Origin: Certhia americana
Taxonomy: Eukaryota; Chordata; Aves; Passeriformes; Certhiidae
NCBI GenBank assembly: GCA_018697195.1
Contig: JAGMWU010000044.1
Coordinates: forward strand, 841,492 to 905,491
Direction: 5' to 3'
Length of the DNA: 64,000 nucleotides
The notes under the pieces: model-generated
Seen by the model: only the letters and a program-made list of their open reading frames with translations
Told to the model about the DNA's origin: nothing
Database searches by the model: none
Program-made: the position numbers and the translations under genes
In this document: positions 46,569-58,425 of the stretch, in pieces
Layout of the letters: every line of letters begins with the position of its first letter
How positions within the stretch are numbered: the first letter of the stretch is position 1

Positions 46569-47924
46569 CATGAAAATGAAGTTCATGAGTCTCAGGTGCT
46601 TGGTCAATCAATCCCTGGAAAATTTTGGATCTTCAGCTGCCCCAACGTTCTCTGGTGTCCCCAGCTCTCCTCACCTCCCAACAGAGGCAGGGATGGAAGG
46701 GAGTGCCTTTCTCAGGCACAGCGGGAGCTCTGTTGGCAATTTTGGGATTATCCAGGTTTCCCTGGAACACCCCCTCGCAGCCCAGCCAGGTTTTTCCTTC
46801 CAGTTCCAGCTGGTCCCATGGAGCAGCCTGGGAATAAGGACAGTGCAAATCCCTGCGTGGCCACTGTGGAATTGCCCTTTTGGTTTGGATTCCTTGGTGC
46901 AACCAAATCTTAGTCCAAAGATGAAGTGAAGTGAATATCTGTCTTTGGATTCCGTTGTTTGTAGTGTTTGCAGTGAATTTTGAAAGTTATCAAAGAAATA
47001 AAAATCATGTTTTTTAGAATGTGGTCTGGAACGTAATGTGAAAATTCTAAGTTACTGATTTAAATCTAAAGACTGCAGACACTGCAAAAAAACTCTCCTC
47101 AAACTCTACAAGATGGATGAAAGCCAGATTTATTTCAATATATTTTTACCTGACTCTCCTGTTAAATTTTTTAAAACAATATTTAATTGGCACACAAAAG
47201 TTTTGATTCCCATCTCCCTACATTGCCACAGTTTTGAAGAGTCTCTAAAATGTATATATTTTCAAGATAATTATTTTGCAAATGATGCAGGAAGGAAATG
47301 TATTCACAAGTAAATTAACACAACAAGCATAAACGTTTAGCACTGAAGCTCCTGTGAATGAAAAGGTAGAGCTCCAAAAGTCCAAGGTGTTTTGCTGACC
47401 ATTATTTCTTCAGTAATGAGGACTGTTTAAGTTTTAGATGCATTTGTGGTCTAGCAAGAGTTTCAAAGGATGCAATGTAAATTCATTTTGAGGAGTAATA
47501 TATGGTCTGAATGAGATTTCTGACAGCAAGCTTTCACACCTGTAAGCTTTCCCTTACCTTCCAATGCCCAAAGGTGAGCCGTTTTGTCGCTAGGAATTTG
47601 ACATAGTAACAATGTACATCAGGCAGGTATCATGATCTCTGTCTGAAGTGTGTTGGGGATGCTGCAATTTGGGTTTACCACCTCCCACTCAGCCCACAGA
47701 GTGTTAGAGTTTCTCCTCCTGCCAAGGCTTAACTCAGGATAAAAACGAACTTAAAAGGATTTTAAAAATTTTAAATTTTTTTTTTTTTTTTTAAAGAATT
47801 GGTATTTTAAACATTTTATGGCTCAACATCCAACTCAGTTGTGCGTGAAGCTGCTGATTCTTCCCCTGTGACTCAGATATCTGAAATTCGAGTCACAGTG
47901 AGTGCATCAAGGTGATTCCTTCTT
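46569..47924. other. Unassigned stretch
   Basis: No gene or repeat family recognised. A T run lies at 47776-47792. Confidence 0.4.
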
Positions 47925-48362
47925 TGAGTTTTTCTATTTTTCAATCTCTGGCTGTCTTGGTGGGCACTTTAGTTTCATATTCAGGCTCCTGAGCGCTCTG
48001 CACAGAGCAAGGCACACAAACAATTCTTCTCCAGCTGGGCCACCAAGGACAACTTTGAAGGCCCCAGAAGAAAGCCAAGGCGAAGCAGAAGAACAAGCAG
48101 GAGGATGGAGCTCCTAAGCTGCAGCTGGGATTGGACAATGAACTCCAAGCTGCTCCTGGAGCAGACTTGTCCAAGTGTGAGCCCTGGTGGCCGGGGCGTC
48201 CATTTCTGGGCCCATTTTTGGGCTGCCCTTGGGTGTGGCCAGCCGGGCTCTTGTGCTGCCAGTGTGTGCAGTGAGGCGCTTGGAATAAATCCCCAATTTT
48301 CTCCTCTGCTCTGCCCTGGGCTCTGCCCACATCAGCTCCAAAGGGATCAAAGGCAGGGAGAG
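47925..48362 (+). mobile_element. LTR-like interspersed repeat, family B, copy 2
   Basis: The best preserved family B copy. It starts near 'gagtttttctatttttcaat' and includes 'ggacaatgaactccaagctg' (48133). It carries an AATAAA at 48284-48289 and ends near 'ctgcccacatcagctcca'. Unit size, polyadenylation signal near the 3' end and dispersed copies fit a solo LTR. Flanking duplications were not identified. Confidence 0.6.
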
Positions 48363-48439
48363 GAGCTCAGGTCATTTTCTCACAGGATAAAGCCACCAGG
48401 ATGACGGTTGCTCAAAGTCCCCAGTTTTTGAGCCAGCCT

Positions 48440-48453
48440 GGGGGGGGGGGGGG
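48440..48453. repeat. G run
   Basis: A 14-base G homopolymer between family B and a CR1 copy. Confidence 0.95.
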
Positions 48454-48481
48454 ATGGAGAGCAGAATTTGATGCTGCCAAG

Positions 48482-48960
48482 AGGAGAATATCATGGAATT
48501 GTGTGGATTGTTCTGGGGGGAAGTGACCTTAATAAATCCATTCCCACCCATGCCATGGGCTAGGACCCCTCCCACTGTCCCGCCAGCTTCCTCCAGCCCC
48601 AATGTCCAACTGGCTCTGGACCTGCCAGGGTCAGGACCAAAACAGCTGCTCTGGGCACCCTGTGCCAGCCTCACCCACCCTCCCAGAGACAATTCCTGCC
48701 CCAATCCCATCAAATTCCTACTTTGAGACATTCCTGTTGTCTGTGCCTGGCATCCATTGGGAATTGTCTCTCTCCCGCTTTCCTATAGGGCTCCTTCCGG
48801 CCCTGCAATCTACCACCCTGAGCTCAGCCCAAATGCTTCTCCTGGCAGCTGAAACAATGCCCAGCGGTGCCAGCCTTTCCTGCCAGCAACCAGACCAGGT
48901 TGTTCCAAACCCCGATTTAACCTGGTCTTGAGCACCTCCAGGGCTGGATGTTTTCACAAG
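48482..48960 (-). mobile_element. Indel-rich CR1 3' end, minus strand
   Basis: It begins 'atatcatggaattgtgtgg' and follows the CR1 order to 'ttctcctggcagctgaaac' and beyond. Compared with the copy at 53112 it carries many single-base gains and losses (for example in the 'ccaactggctctggacctgc' part). It is unusually noisy for this CR1 type. Confidence 0.88.
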
Positions 48961-50074
48961 TGGCAGCTGATTTTGAGTTTGAGCCCAACAGCCCTCCCAA
49001 TCTTCAGAGAATTCCAGGGCTGCAGCACGGGACGGACAGTGTCCATCTGCCTTTTGATCAGGGCACTGCTCTGAGACAGCTCTGAAGGTAAAAACAGTAA
49101 GCACAAATCTGCCATAAACTGTCAGAAAAGTTCTAAAATAACTTCTGAGCTGCATGAAGAGGTCTCAAATGTGAACCCCCTGCATACTTGCCAGATCTAT
49201 AAGGGAGTGCTCTGCAGCCAAAATACAAGAAATATTCTCCTTCCTAATGACACCAGTTCCTGATTTAGTCTTAATAAAGTGGCAGGACTAATTTCTAGAT
49301 CTTAAAGCTGTCATGTCCTGTGGACTGCTCCCACATCCCTGACCTCCCAGCAGCAATAACTCAGAGGAGGGGATTGCTAAACCTTGGCAGGAGCTCAGTA
49401 TCCCTTGGCTCTCATCTCCTGGGAAGCAAGTTTGGTGTCAATGAGCCATTTTCAGGAATAAAGGCACAAAAACCTCAAATTCCTTCACTCTTGCTACTTT
49501 GGCTCTTCTCCTGGGTAGGTTGGGGGGAAATTGAGCTTCTCCCCAACGCACCTGCTCTAGAGCTTCAGAAAAAGTTCGTCACAGAATTTTGGACGAGATT
49601 TCTTCATCATTCAGGAGATTTGGGATTGGGTTCTTGTTCCTTCAGTAGTGTCCATTCCCAAGAGGACTGATCCTCCTGGAAATCACACAGAGGGAAAGTG
49701 GGGAGGATCCAAACCCTGCACCTTAAGCTGGAAAATCTCCTGTGGTTCCACATGCATGATAATTCATTTATTTTCTTCTTTTTATTGTGAGGGTGGTGAG
49801 ACCCTGTAAAAGATTTCCTAAGAAGCTGGGGTGGCCCCTGGATCCCCTGGAATCTCCCAGGTCAGGGTGGATGAGCTTAGAACCCTGGGATAGAGGAACG
49901 TGTTGCGGAGTTTGGAATTAAATGATGCGGGGGAACACAAACCCAAACCATTCTAAATGTACTGCAGTTCAACAACTTCAGAACAATTGTAAGGTGCAAT
50001 CTGTGTGAATTGGAGTAAAAAAAAAAAAAAAAAAAAAAAACTCAGAGCCTAAAAATCCTCCTTGAAAGAAAAAC

Positions 50075-50109
<35 letters not shown>

Positions 50110-50778
50110 TAAAAAAAAAAGGAACGCCAGGGTGCCCGCCAACCTCCCCTCAAATTGCGAAAGAAATAAATCAAACCAATCTCCCTAGAACTGAGCGCGA
50201 CATTAAAACAGAGTCCATAACTTTACAAGGAACTTCTCCAAAAGAGAAGAAAGTCTTGAAGAGTGATAATATAACCCCGTGCAGAGTTTAATTACACTGA
50301 AAGAAAACAATTATCCTTCTCCAAGTGACAGTCCAGGCACCACTGGGGGGGGGGTTTACAATAATAAGAATGCCCAGCATTCCATACAATTCGCTATCCT
50401 TCAGGAAAGTTCATATAGTAATTAGATGTGGTAAATGCTGAGTTATTTACCGCAGTAATTCTATTTTATTTCAGGATTTGCTCCCTTTGACCCTTAGCCC
50501 TCTTTGACCCAAAGTGAGAATTAAACTTCTTTTAAATCTTTTTTCCAAAGCCTTATGGGTTTACATATTTCTTCGGAAAAATCCATGACTTACTACAGAA
50601 ATGACATTTTTAAGTAAATACATACAATATACCTCCTGGTGGTCTCTGGAAAAGTTTTTTGTTCGCTAATTTTTGCATCTACACTGAACATTGGTGCTCA
50701 ACTCAGATCAAATTATACTCAGGAATTTAAAAAATAATAAACCCTTAAAGAATTATCGGGCTATGAAGTTGGTTTACT
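48961..50778. other. Unassigned stretch with long A runs
   Basis: A runs lie at 50017-50040 (24) and 50082-50109 (28, then T and 10 more A), and a G run at 50345-50354. No gene recognised. The 116-codon plus-strand frame at 49320-49670 has no recognisable domain. Confidence 0.4.
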
Positions 50779-50832
50779 AGAAAGGATTGGGATTGATGAT
50801 TCTAGAGGTCTTTTCCAATCCTAAATTAATTC
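50779..50832 (+). mobile_element. CR1 3' terminus, plus strand
   Basis: 'ggattgggattgatgattct' followed by 'agaggtcttttccaatccta', the last ~50 bases of an older CR1 subtype. Confidence 0.65.
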
Positions 50833-50904
50833 GCTGATAAGACGATCCCAAGAAATGCCGGACTGGACATATCCACACTTTGGTGGTGATGCCTTTAAAT
50901 GTGT

Positions 50905-51335
50905 TGTCAGTTTTTCTATTTTTCAGACTCGGGCTGTTTTGGTGGCACTTTTCAGGTTTCATATTCAGACGCATCCTTATCTCGCTCACAGAGCAGGCAC
51001 ACAAACAATTCCTTCTCCACTGGGCACCAAGGACACTTTGAGGCCCCGAAGAAGCCAAGGCTGAAGGCAGAAGAACAAGCAGGAGGATGGAGCTTCCTAA
51101 ACTGCGCTGCAATTGGACAATGAACTCCAAGCTGCTCCTGGAGTCAAACTTTGTCCAAGTGTGATCCCTGGTGTCCGGGCGTCATAGCTGGCCATTTGGC
51201 TGCCCTTGGGTTCGGGCCAGCCGGGCTCTTGTGCTGCCCAGGTGTTGCAGTGAGCCTTGAATAATCCCCAATTTCTCTTCTGCTCTGCCTGGGCTCTGCT
51301 CCACAGCAGCTCCACAAGGCAGCAGTGGCCTTCAG
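50905..51335 (+). mobile_element. LTR-like interspersed repeat, family B, copy 3
   Basis: In the same orientation as 47925-48362, 2.98 kb away. Landmarks are 'gtttttctatttttcagact', 'acaagcaggaggatggagct', 'ggacaatgaactccaagctg' (51115) and 'gccagccgggctcttgtgct'. The polyadenylation signal is altered (AATAAT). Many small deletions are present. The sequence between copies 2 and 3 shows no retroviral coding region. Confidence 0.6.
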
Positions 51336-53111
51336 AAGGCTTTGGACCCTTTTTCATCCCTCTTAAATCTCCAGATCTGCTGTTGATTTTAGTTCTGGAT
51401 CAATGTAGATAATCAATGAATGAATGAATCAATCAACCTAGTTGATCACCTGAATCTCTGGAGTGATTGATCCAATAATTCCTGTGTTTTTAGCAGTTCT
51501 GCCACTCCAGCTCCACTCTTGACTCGGACTGAGAACTGTGGACGTGCCCCTGACCATAAAATCGACTTAACCAGTGAATTCCTTAATGAACTTCCCCAGA
51601 AAGTACAAGAAAGGGTCCGTCCTGCTCTTTTCCCCAAGACAAATTGGACCATAAATCTGACTAGCTTTTTTTATGGCATTAATTGGGTTCCACTTGTGTA
51701 AGAAATTCTCCTTTCTTTGCTCATTTGTCTCCGGAGTTTGCGTGTAGTGCCAAGATATTTCTGCCGTGCCACTCTCTCTGCCATGTGATTTCCAGGCCCA
51801 GCAATTTCTCTGAGACACCACAGGCTCGAAGCTCACTGTGGTTTATTGCTCCATAAAAAACAAAAACCCTTCAGATATTTCACCAGACTGCTGCTCTCCG
51901 AGGGTCAAAGCCAAACTCCCGTTTCAAGGAAATTTTTTTTCCGGCCTCCTCCTCCTTTTTTTTTTTTTCCTTTTTTTTTATGAGTCCTTTCTTCACATCT
52001 CAGACCCACTGGGCCTTGAACAAAAGGTTTCTTTCAGAGCAGTCGCTCCTGCTCAAGATTAAGGGCGGTGATTTATGACATTTATGTTGTGTTAGGCAGT
52101 GATCATTCAGATGGGAAATTAAAGGACATTTCCTCAGCAGTTCCTTGCCAGTTCCTGTGGTAACATTAATGTCCCATTGGATCCAGAATCCACGGAGTAA
52201 CCCCCTCAGTAGCTCTGGAAAAATTCTCCTTTGTCACTGCTAGTAATCCCCAGGAATTCCACGCCCAGACCTGAGGAGTTTTGCTTCCAAAGCCTGTCCC
52301 AGGCAGTGCTCTGGGGAAATTTGAACACTCCTGGAATGCAAAAAACAAAAAATTCATGGAAAAGCCTAAGAAAAACAGGGATAGAATGGCTGAAGGAGCA
52401 GACTTTGGGTTTGAGTATCCCACTGCTGTTCCAGTTAACACCCCTTGGGATCTACAGATTCCTTCTTCAAGCTGTTGGGAAAGTGTTTCCTGCAGGAAAA
52501 GAGGTGCTGGAGGAGAGATGTTTCCCTCCCTGGAGAACCTGAGGCATTTTAAGGAATAAATGCGAAGAATTCAGGAATAGCAGTAAATGTCATTTTGTCT
52601 TGTGAGGGAGATCCTGCTTTATGCAGAGCCACAAATGGGAGTTTTCCAAAGTTTTCCTGAGGAAAAGCACAGAAAACTTTCAGGGAGTGTCCTGAGAGTC
52701 TACTACAGGAGAAAAGTACCCCACAGAGAGGTTCTTCTGTTTTATTTTCTTTTTGATCATCTCTGTCAAAACCACATTCTCCAGATCAACGTGCCAGACT
52801 CATAAATGTGTTTGCTTTTGCCTGGAAAAGCAGGGCTATTCGGCCATCCTGAAAAAAATAAAAAGTGGCTTTCCCAAACCTTTGTGATCCCTGTGCTTGT
52901 CAGGGCAGGGATCCAGGCAGAACAATTTGATGTGAGAAAAGATGACTGAGAGGTTTTGCCATCATGTGGGACCTCAGTGTGGGAGATTGCAGCTCAGAAG
53001 GGCATTTGGGAGGCAGATGGAGCTCAGGAGAGGGGAATTAGCCAGGGATAGACAGAAATCCATGGGCTGAAATCCATGGGCTGAGATCCATGGTTAAATA
53101 ACATGAATTAA
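51336..53111. other. Unassigned stretch
   Basis: It includes a (TGAA/TCAA) simple repeat near 51414-51440 and T runs near 51955-51980. No gene recognised. Confidence 0.4.
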
Positions 53112-53492
53112 AAACAGTCTTAGAATAGTTTCAGTTGGAAGGGACCTCAAAGATCATTTAGTTCCCATCCCCTGGCATGGCAGGGACCCCTCCCAGTGCC
53201 CCAGGCTGCTCCAGCCCCAATGTCCAACCTGGCCTGGGACACTGCCAGGGATCCAGGGGCAGCCACAGCTGCTTTGAGAAATCATTTCCAGCCCAGCCCA
53301 CCCTCACTGCCAGGAATTTCTTCCCAATATCCAAACTAAATCTATTTATCTCAGTTTGAAGCCATTCCCTGTGTCCTGTGCCTGCATCCCTTGGAAATTG
53401 TCTCTCTCCAGTTTTCCTGGGGCTCCTTCAGGCCCTGTAAGGCCACCCTGAGCTCACCCCAAAGCTTCTCCTCTCCAGGTGAACAATCCCAC
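53112..53492 (-). mobile_element. CR1 3' end, minus strand
   Basis: It runs from 'cttagaatagtttcagttgg' through the standard core and 'gaagccattccctgtgtcct' to 'cttctcctctccaggtgaac'. It is complete at the 3' side except for the octamer tail. Confidence 0.95.
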
Positions 53493-53689
53493 TCCTTCTT
53501 GGCCTTTTGCACGTTTCATTCCAATGATCAATTATTTTACACATCACTTGGCCAATTTGGGCTCTCTCAGCTTCTTCCCAATTCAATTCAGGTGCTCAAA
53601 GCCAACAAACCCCAAGGTCCCAGAGAGCCAGGACAGCCCCAGGACACATCCAGATTCAGCTGGGAGGACTAAGGTGACACATTTCTACT
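53493..53689. other. Spacer between two CR1 pieces
   Basis: About 200 bases of sequence that does not look like CR1. Confidence 0.5.
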
Positions 53690-54240
53690 TTGTACTGTGC
53701 CAGGCTGCTCCAGCCCCAGTGTGCAACCTGGCCTGGGACACTGCCAGGGATCCAGGGACAGCCACAGCTGCTCTGGCAATTCCAGACGAGCCCCTCACAG
53801 GGAACAATTCCTGTCCAAAATCCCATCAAATCATACTTTCAAGCCAATCCCTGTGTCCTGTCCCTGCATCCCTTGGGAATTGTCTCTCTCCACCTTTCCT
53901 GGGGCTCCTTCAGGCCCTGCAAGGCCACCCTGAGCTCAGCCCAAAGCTTCTCCTGTGCAGCTGAACAATGCCAGCTGTGCCAGCCTTTCCTGCCAGCAGA
54001 GCTGCTCCATCCTCTGCTCATCCTGCTGCCTCCTCTGGGCTCTCTGCAGCAGCTCCAGCTCCTCCCTGTGCTGGGACCAGGGCTGGGGCAGCTCTGCAGG
54101 TGGGGGCTCACCTGAGGGGTGACAATCCCAATCCCTTTCCTGATCCCCAGCTGGCCATGGAGGACTCTGGGCTAGGGCAGGTCCAGCTCTCACCAGCAGA
54201 ACCCCCAGAGCTGCTCCATCAGCTCATGCCCAGCTGGATC
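53690..54240 (-). mobile_element. Second CR1 piece lacking its 3' end, minus strand
   Basis: It starts in the core at 'tgccaggctgctccagcccc' and extends past 'aagcttctcctgtgcagctg' to about 54240, which is further toward the CR1 5' side than any other copy of this subtype here. Like the piece at 19626 it lacks the 3' end and follows a CR1 that has it. Confidence 0.92.
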
Positions 54241-57200
54241 AATCCCAGGGGCTCCAGGTTGGTTTTCCAGCCAGCAGGACGATGCTTTGGGCGTGTGCTC
54301 AAGTTTAAATGTGTGGTTAATCCTGCTCATGGCAATGAAATCTAAGCCTGTGCTTAAAGCTGAGCAGTTGATTGAATTGTGGCAATACTGAGAGGCCTTT
54401 GTAGAATTAATTAATGGATCTGAGCTGCTTTTTATGTCTGTGACCCACAAAGAACTGGGCAGCTGCTGTGTGATTTTGAAACGTATTCCCAGTTCAATGC
54501 AGGATCCAGACACAAATGGTAGCACACATTATATGGATTTATGGCATTCCCTGGAGGATTCTGGCTCAATAAAACATTGCCTGGATTACAAAGAGGCCTC
54601 TAAAGTGTTTGCTGGAATTTGCAAGGAATGAATGAATGAATGACTGTTGGGTTTATGACTGGAAAACATCTTTCCATGGATGCTGCAGCGCAGGCTGACT
54701 GACACAACCTCACTTCTGCTGTGTTTTGAACAATTGTATTTATTGTACCCAGGCCAGAAGGCAAAAAATAAAAGGGAGGCAGAATGTTGTAGTGGTGCAC
54801 TGTTAAAATAGTCTGGAAAATAATACAGGCTTAAGGTAAATGATTAATTATTATTCTGCATGGTTGCTTTTCCTGCTGTCAATAAATCACAGGCTTCCAG
54901 CAGGACCAGTGCTCTGGAGTTATGCAGCCACGTTGGACACAAAGAAAGAAGCTTGGAGCTTATCTAAACCTTCTCTAAAAATATAGTTTCACAGAATTAA
55001 TTCAGAAGTGAGCTTGAGTTTTCTAAATAACCAGAAAAATTCTGCCTGAGTTTTTCAACTAAGCAGCAAGAAGTTTCCTTCCCAGCTGCGTGAGGATGCA
55101 ACAGAAGAAGGACACCACAAACAAGGGTTAAAAATGTGAAAAATGAGGTTTCTGTGAGGGGTGAGAGGCCAAAGGAAGAAACCTCAGCAGTGCCCAACAC
55201 TTCCCAAAAGCTGAGGGCCATCCTTGGAGCGTGAGTTCCAGAACATCTCTGGAGCCCTGGCTGGGATAAAGGGATTTTGCTCGCCCATCAGTTTTTGGAG
55301 CTGTTTGGATGTCAGGATGGAGGAGCTCAAGGAGCAGGAGGGTCAAGCTGCTCCTTGGTGAGGGATCTGGTGTCACCCCTGTGTCCCCTCTCTTGCCACA
55401 GAGCTTGGCTGCTCCCTGGCTTGGCCATCCAGAGTCACCTGGGGGTGGTAAAAGTTGTTTTCCTGAGGGATTGCTTGCTCATCCCACCAACAAAGAAAGA
55501 ACATCCAGACCTCGAGTCCTGCTTGGATACACTTCCAGGTCCTGGCAGCAGTGATTCTTTGCTGTGACTCCACTCTAAATTCTTATTTTCCTACTGAATT
55601 TCCATAGGAGGGATTCCAGCAGCTTCAGCCACCCCACATCTCTCAGAAATCAGGAATGTGCTGAGCCCTGATCACACTCAAGCAACCACAAGCTGTGCTC
55701 AGGGAATTGCTGCTGTCAGAGTTTGATATCAGTCCTCAAAGGCAGAGCTGTGATAATTAATGCATAATGATAATGAGGGGTTAATCAAATTAGCAACGAA
55801 ATTTCTGCTAGTATTTTGCAGTCTTGTCTGATTACTCACACAGCACCCAGGTTTTAAATGACATTTCTCCTCCTTCTACAGGAGAACAGGACTTTTGAGG
55901 AATTAAGGAGAGAAGGAAAAGTTAACTGGGAATAGCAACAACAACAAAAAAGAAGGAAAGAGTGAAAAATCCATGGTTTTGGCTTTATCAGATTATTTTT
56001 AACAGCAACAGCAGCAAATACACGTTCTAGGTCACTTTACTGAATGGAAAACATCCCCCAAGGCAGCCAAATTAAATGGAAATCGAGGCTCTACCTTGAG
56101 CTCAAATAAAGCACAGACAGCAGCAATGGCAAGTCCATTAAATTTTAATTAGCTGGTCATTAAAGTGTGCCATTCATTTGGGATATTGCAGGGCAAGGAA
56201 GGCCAAGTACAGGAGGGTCTGCCTTGATTTTCTTCATGGTCTCCTTACACATTTCTCTCCAGGATTATGATCTCTTCTTCCAAAATTTATGGAGCAGTTT
56301 ATTACCTCAGCAGAGTGGAAATGCAACGCAGGAAGAAGTGGGTGCTGTTTTTAAGGGATCAGAGTGTCCAGCATGGTCTCCTGTGAGAAGAGTTCCGAGA
56401 GAGCCCCTAATTAGTGCAGCAATTAAACCCAACGAAACGGGGCAGGGAACCATTTAATCAAAACGGACACACAACACTCTGCCAATTCCATCACAAACTC
56501 ATGGAAATCATCAATTTAGCCCAATGTGATGTGAAGAATGAGACTTCAAACTTCCAGGAAAGGCCTCTCCTGGAGCTTATTTGAAGCACCAAGAAAAGGG
56601 GGTTGTATTTCCAGTTTAATGGCCCAGGGCACAATGCCACGCTGTGTGTTTGGGCTTGGGAGAGCTCAAAGCAGAACTCTCCTAATTGGAACTGCTCAGA
56701 TCCCCAGCGTGGAGGTTCATTCCAAGGAATATACTTGCTGCTGGAAAATAGAGCTGCTTCAATTTAATTAGAGAGCAGCTACACTCAGGCTTTGTGATTG
56801 GGCCCATGAATTCCTCCCCGGAGCTGAAACACCAATTTTTAGGAGCAAAGGGAAAGGGAACTGCTTTCAATTTCCGTTTTATTATGCCATAATGGATAAT
56901 TTCCAGCCCAGGAAAAAAAAAAAAAAAACAACCCAAAAAATCCCCCCCAAAAAAATCCAGCCTGTACCTGGGGTTAACCCAGTTCCAGCAGGTAATGGAA
57001 TCTGTTTTCCTTGCTGCAGCTGGAGAATGATTGAGCTCGACGTCTTGATTTTGGGCAAGGCAGTGGAGCAGGAAGAAAATCAGCTCCAGGAAAGTGGGGG
57101 ATGCTTTGAAGTGAAAGGGAAATGCACTTTTCTGTGACTCTCAGGATAGGGCCAATTAAAGGCTGGATGTTTTTACATGGCACAAAAAACCCTGTGCTCA

Positions 57201-57421
57201 TCCCAAGGCCTGAGGAGGGAGAAAAAAGCAGGATTTTGGTGTGTCCGTGTTTTTGCTGCTCTGGGACTTGAGGATCCATGAGGATGGATTTGCTGTGGGA
57301 GATGTTTTGGAGCCAGCAGTGGTATCCTTGACTGGTTTTTCTCCTGCTCCACTTGGGAATTTATGGACACATCCCTAAAGAGCTGAGAAAGGTGTGGTTA
57401 CTTTATAAACTTGAAATTTTT
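54241..57421. other. Unassigned stretch; possible regulatory segment at 55720-55870
   Basis: A (TGAA)n microsatellite lies at 54626-54645 and an A-rich run at 56913-56954. The part at 55720-55870 has 'gataattaatgcataatgat' and 'gttaatcaaattagc', a TAAT-rich unique stretch. No gene is supported. Confidence 0.25.
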
Positions 57422-57525
57422 CCAGGGAAGTGTCCAAGAGCAGGCTGGATGGGGCTTGGAGCAACCTGGGATAGTGGAAGGTGTGGCAGGAGCTTTGGAA
57501 TGAAGTGATCTTTAAGCTAAAAGAT
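57422..57525 (+). mobile_element. CR1 3' end fragment, older subtype, plus strand
   Basis: 'agggaagtgtccaagagcag', 'gctggatggggcttggagca' and 'acctgggatagtggaaggtg'. The terminal part is eroded and the tail absent. Confidence 0.85.
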
Positions 57526-58244
57526 CCCACAAATGCAGTTTTATTTTATGGACTATTGAATCCATTATTTACTCTTTATTTTATTTGACCGGCATGTGTT
57601 ATATGAGATATTCTCTGCCAAGAGCTTTGATAAGTGTGAGCACTCTGAGTCAATTATATCCTCTGAAAGAACCAAGTTTTCAAATGCGAAATAAATAGGA
57701 ACAGAAGACATTTGTCATTATATCAGATTTTGATTATTTTTTTGTTAAGCATTTGGTTTTATCCAAGACCAGGGTGTAAACAAGGGAACCAATTTGTCCA
57801 GACAGTTGAGAGATGAAAAAAACAAGCTCAGAGTTCTCATCTTCAGAGTTGTCAGAGGATTTATGAAAACTCTCAATTAGATAAAGCAAATTCACTTCAG
57901 TACAAAGAAAACTTGACCGGGTCACGTAAAACAACAACTGAAGGGACAATTTGTTCCTGAGTAGGTGATTAGGTCATTTCAGCAAATGAGAAAATGGAAT
58001 AATTGTCCAGCCATCAAATGGCTGAACCCAACAGGAAGAACATTCACTCTCATTTTTACTGATGGACCAACACTGAACACTCCCAAATCCATAATAAGGT
58101 AACAAATGAACTGCCCAGGTCTCCCAGCAGCTTTCCCAGAGAACGTTTTAAAGGATAAAAATTCAAGATGAGTTCCTTCTGCACATACACAGCTTCAGCC
58201 TTTCCTCTGTCCCTCTTTCCTCCTCTCCTTCCTGTGAGCAGGGC
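57526..58244. other. Unassigned stretch
   Basis: No gene or repeat family recognised. Confidence 0.4.
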
Positions 58245-58425
58245 AGGCTCAGGGTGGAGGCCAGGAGCAATTTGCCCATGGCAAGGGTGCTCAGGCCTTG
58301 GCAGGGGCTGCCCAGGGAGCTTTGGAGTGCCCATCCCTGCAGGTGTCCCCTGGAGGTGGCACTCAGTGCTCTGGGCTGGGCACAGCTGGCACTGCATGGG
58401 CTGGGAGGGCTTTGCCAGCCAAAGG
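58245..58425 (+). mobile_element. Young-type CR1 3' end feeding into an octamer array
   Basis: The block at 58279-58385 is identical to 34222-34328. The final part is shortened ('gggagggctttgccagccaa') and is followed at once by a long array of 8-base units related to the CR1 tail. Confidence 0.93.

Noticed and set aside
46164..46913. 249-codon plus-strand open frame
   Set aside because: Much of it is a non-coding CR1 3' end, which is GC-rich and poor in stops. No domain is recognisable.
40148..51335. Complete endogenous retrovirus between family B copies 2 and 3
   Set aside because: No gag, protease, polymerase or envelope motifs, primer-binding site or polypurine tract could be recognised between them. 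The interval holds a minus-strand CR1 and A-runs.
51519..51701. Short plus-strand frame that looked protein-like
   Set aside because: Sixty codons, no recognised family, no splice context. Indistinguishable from chance.
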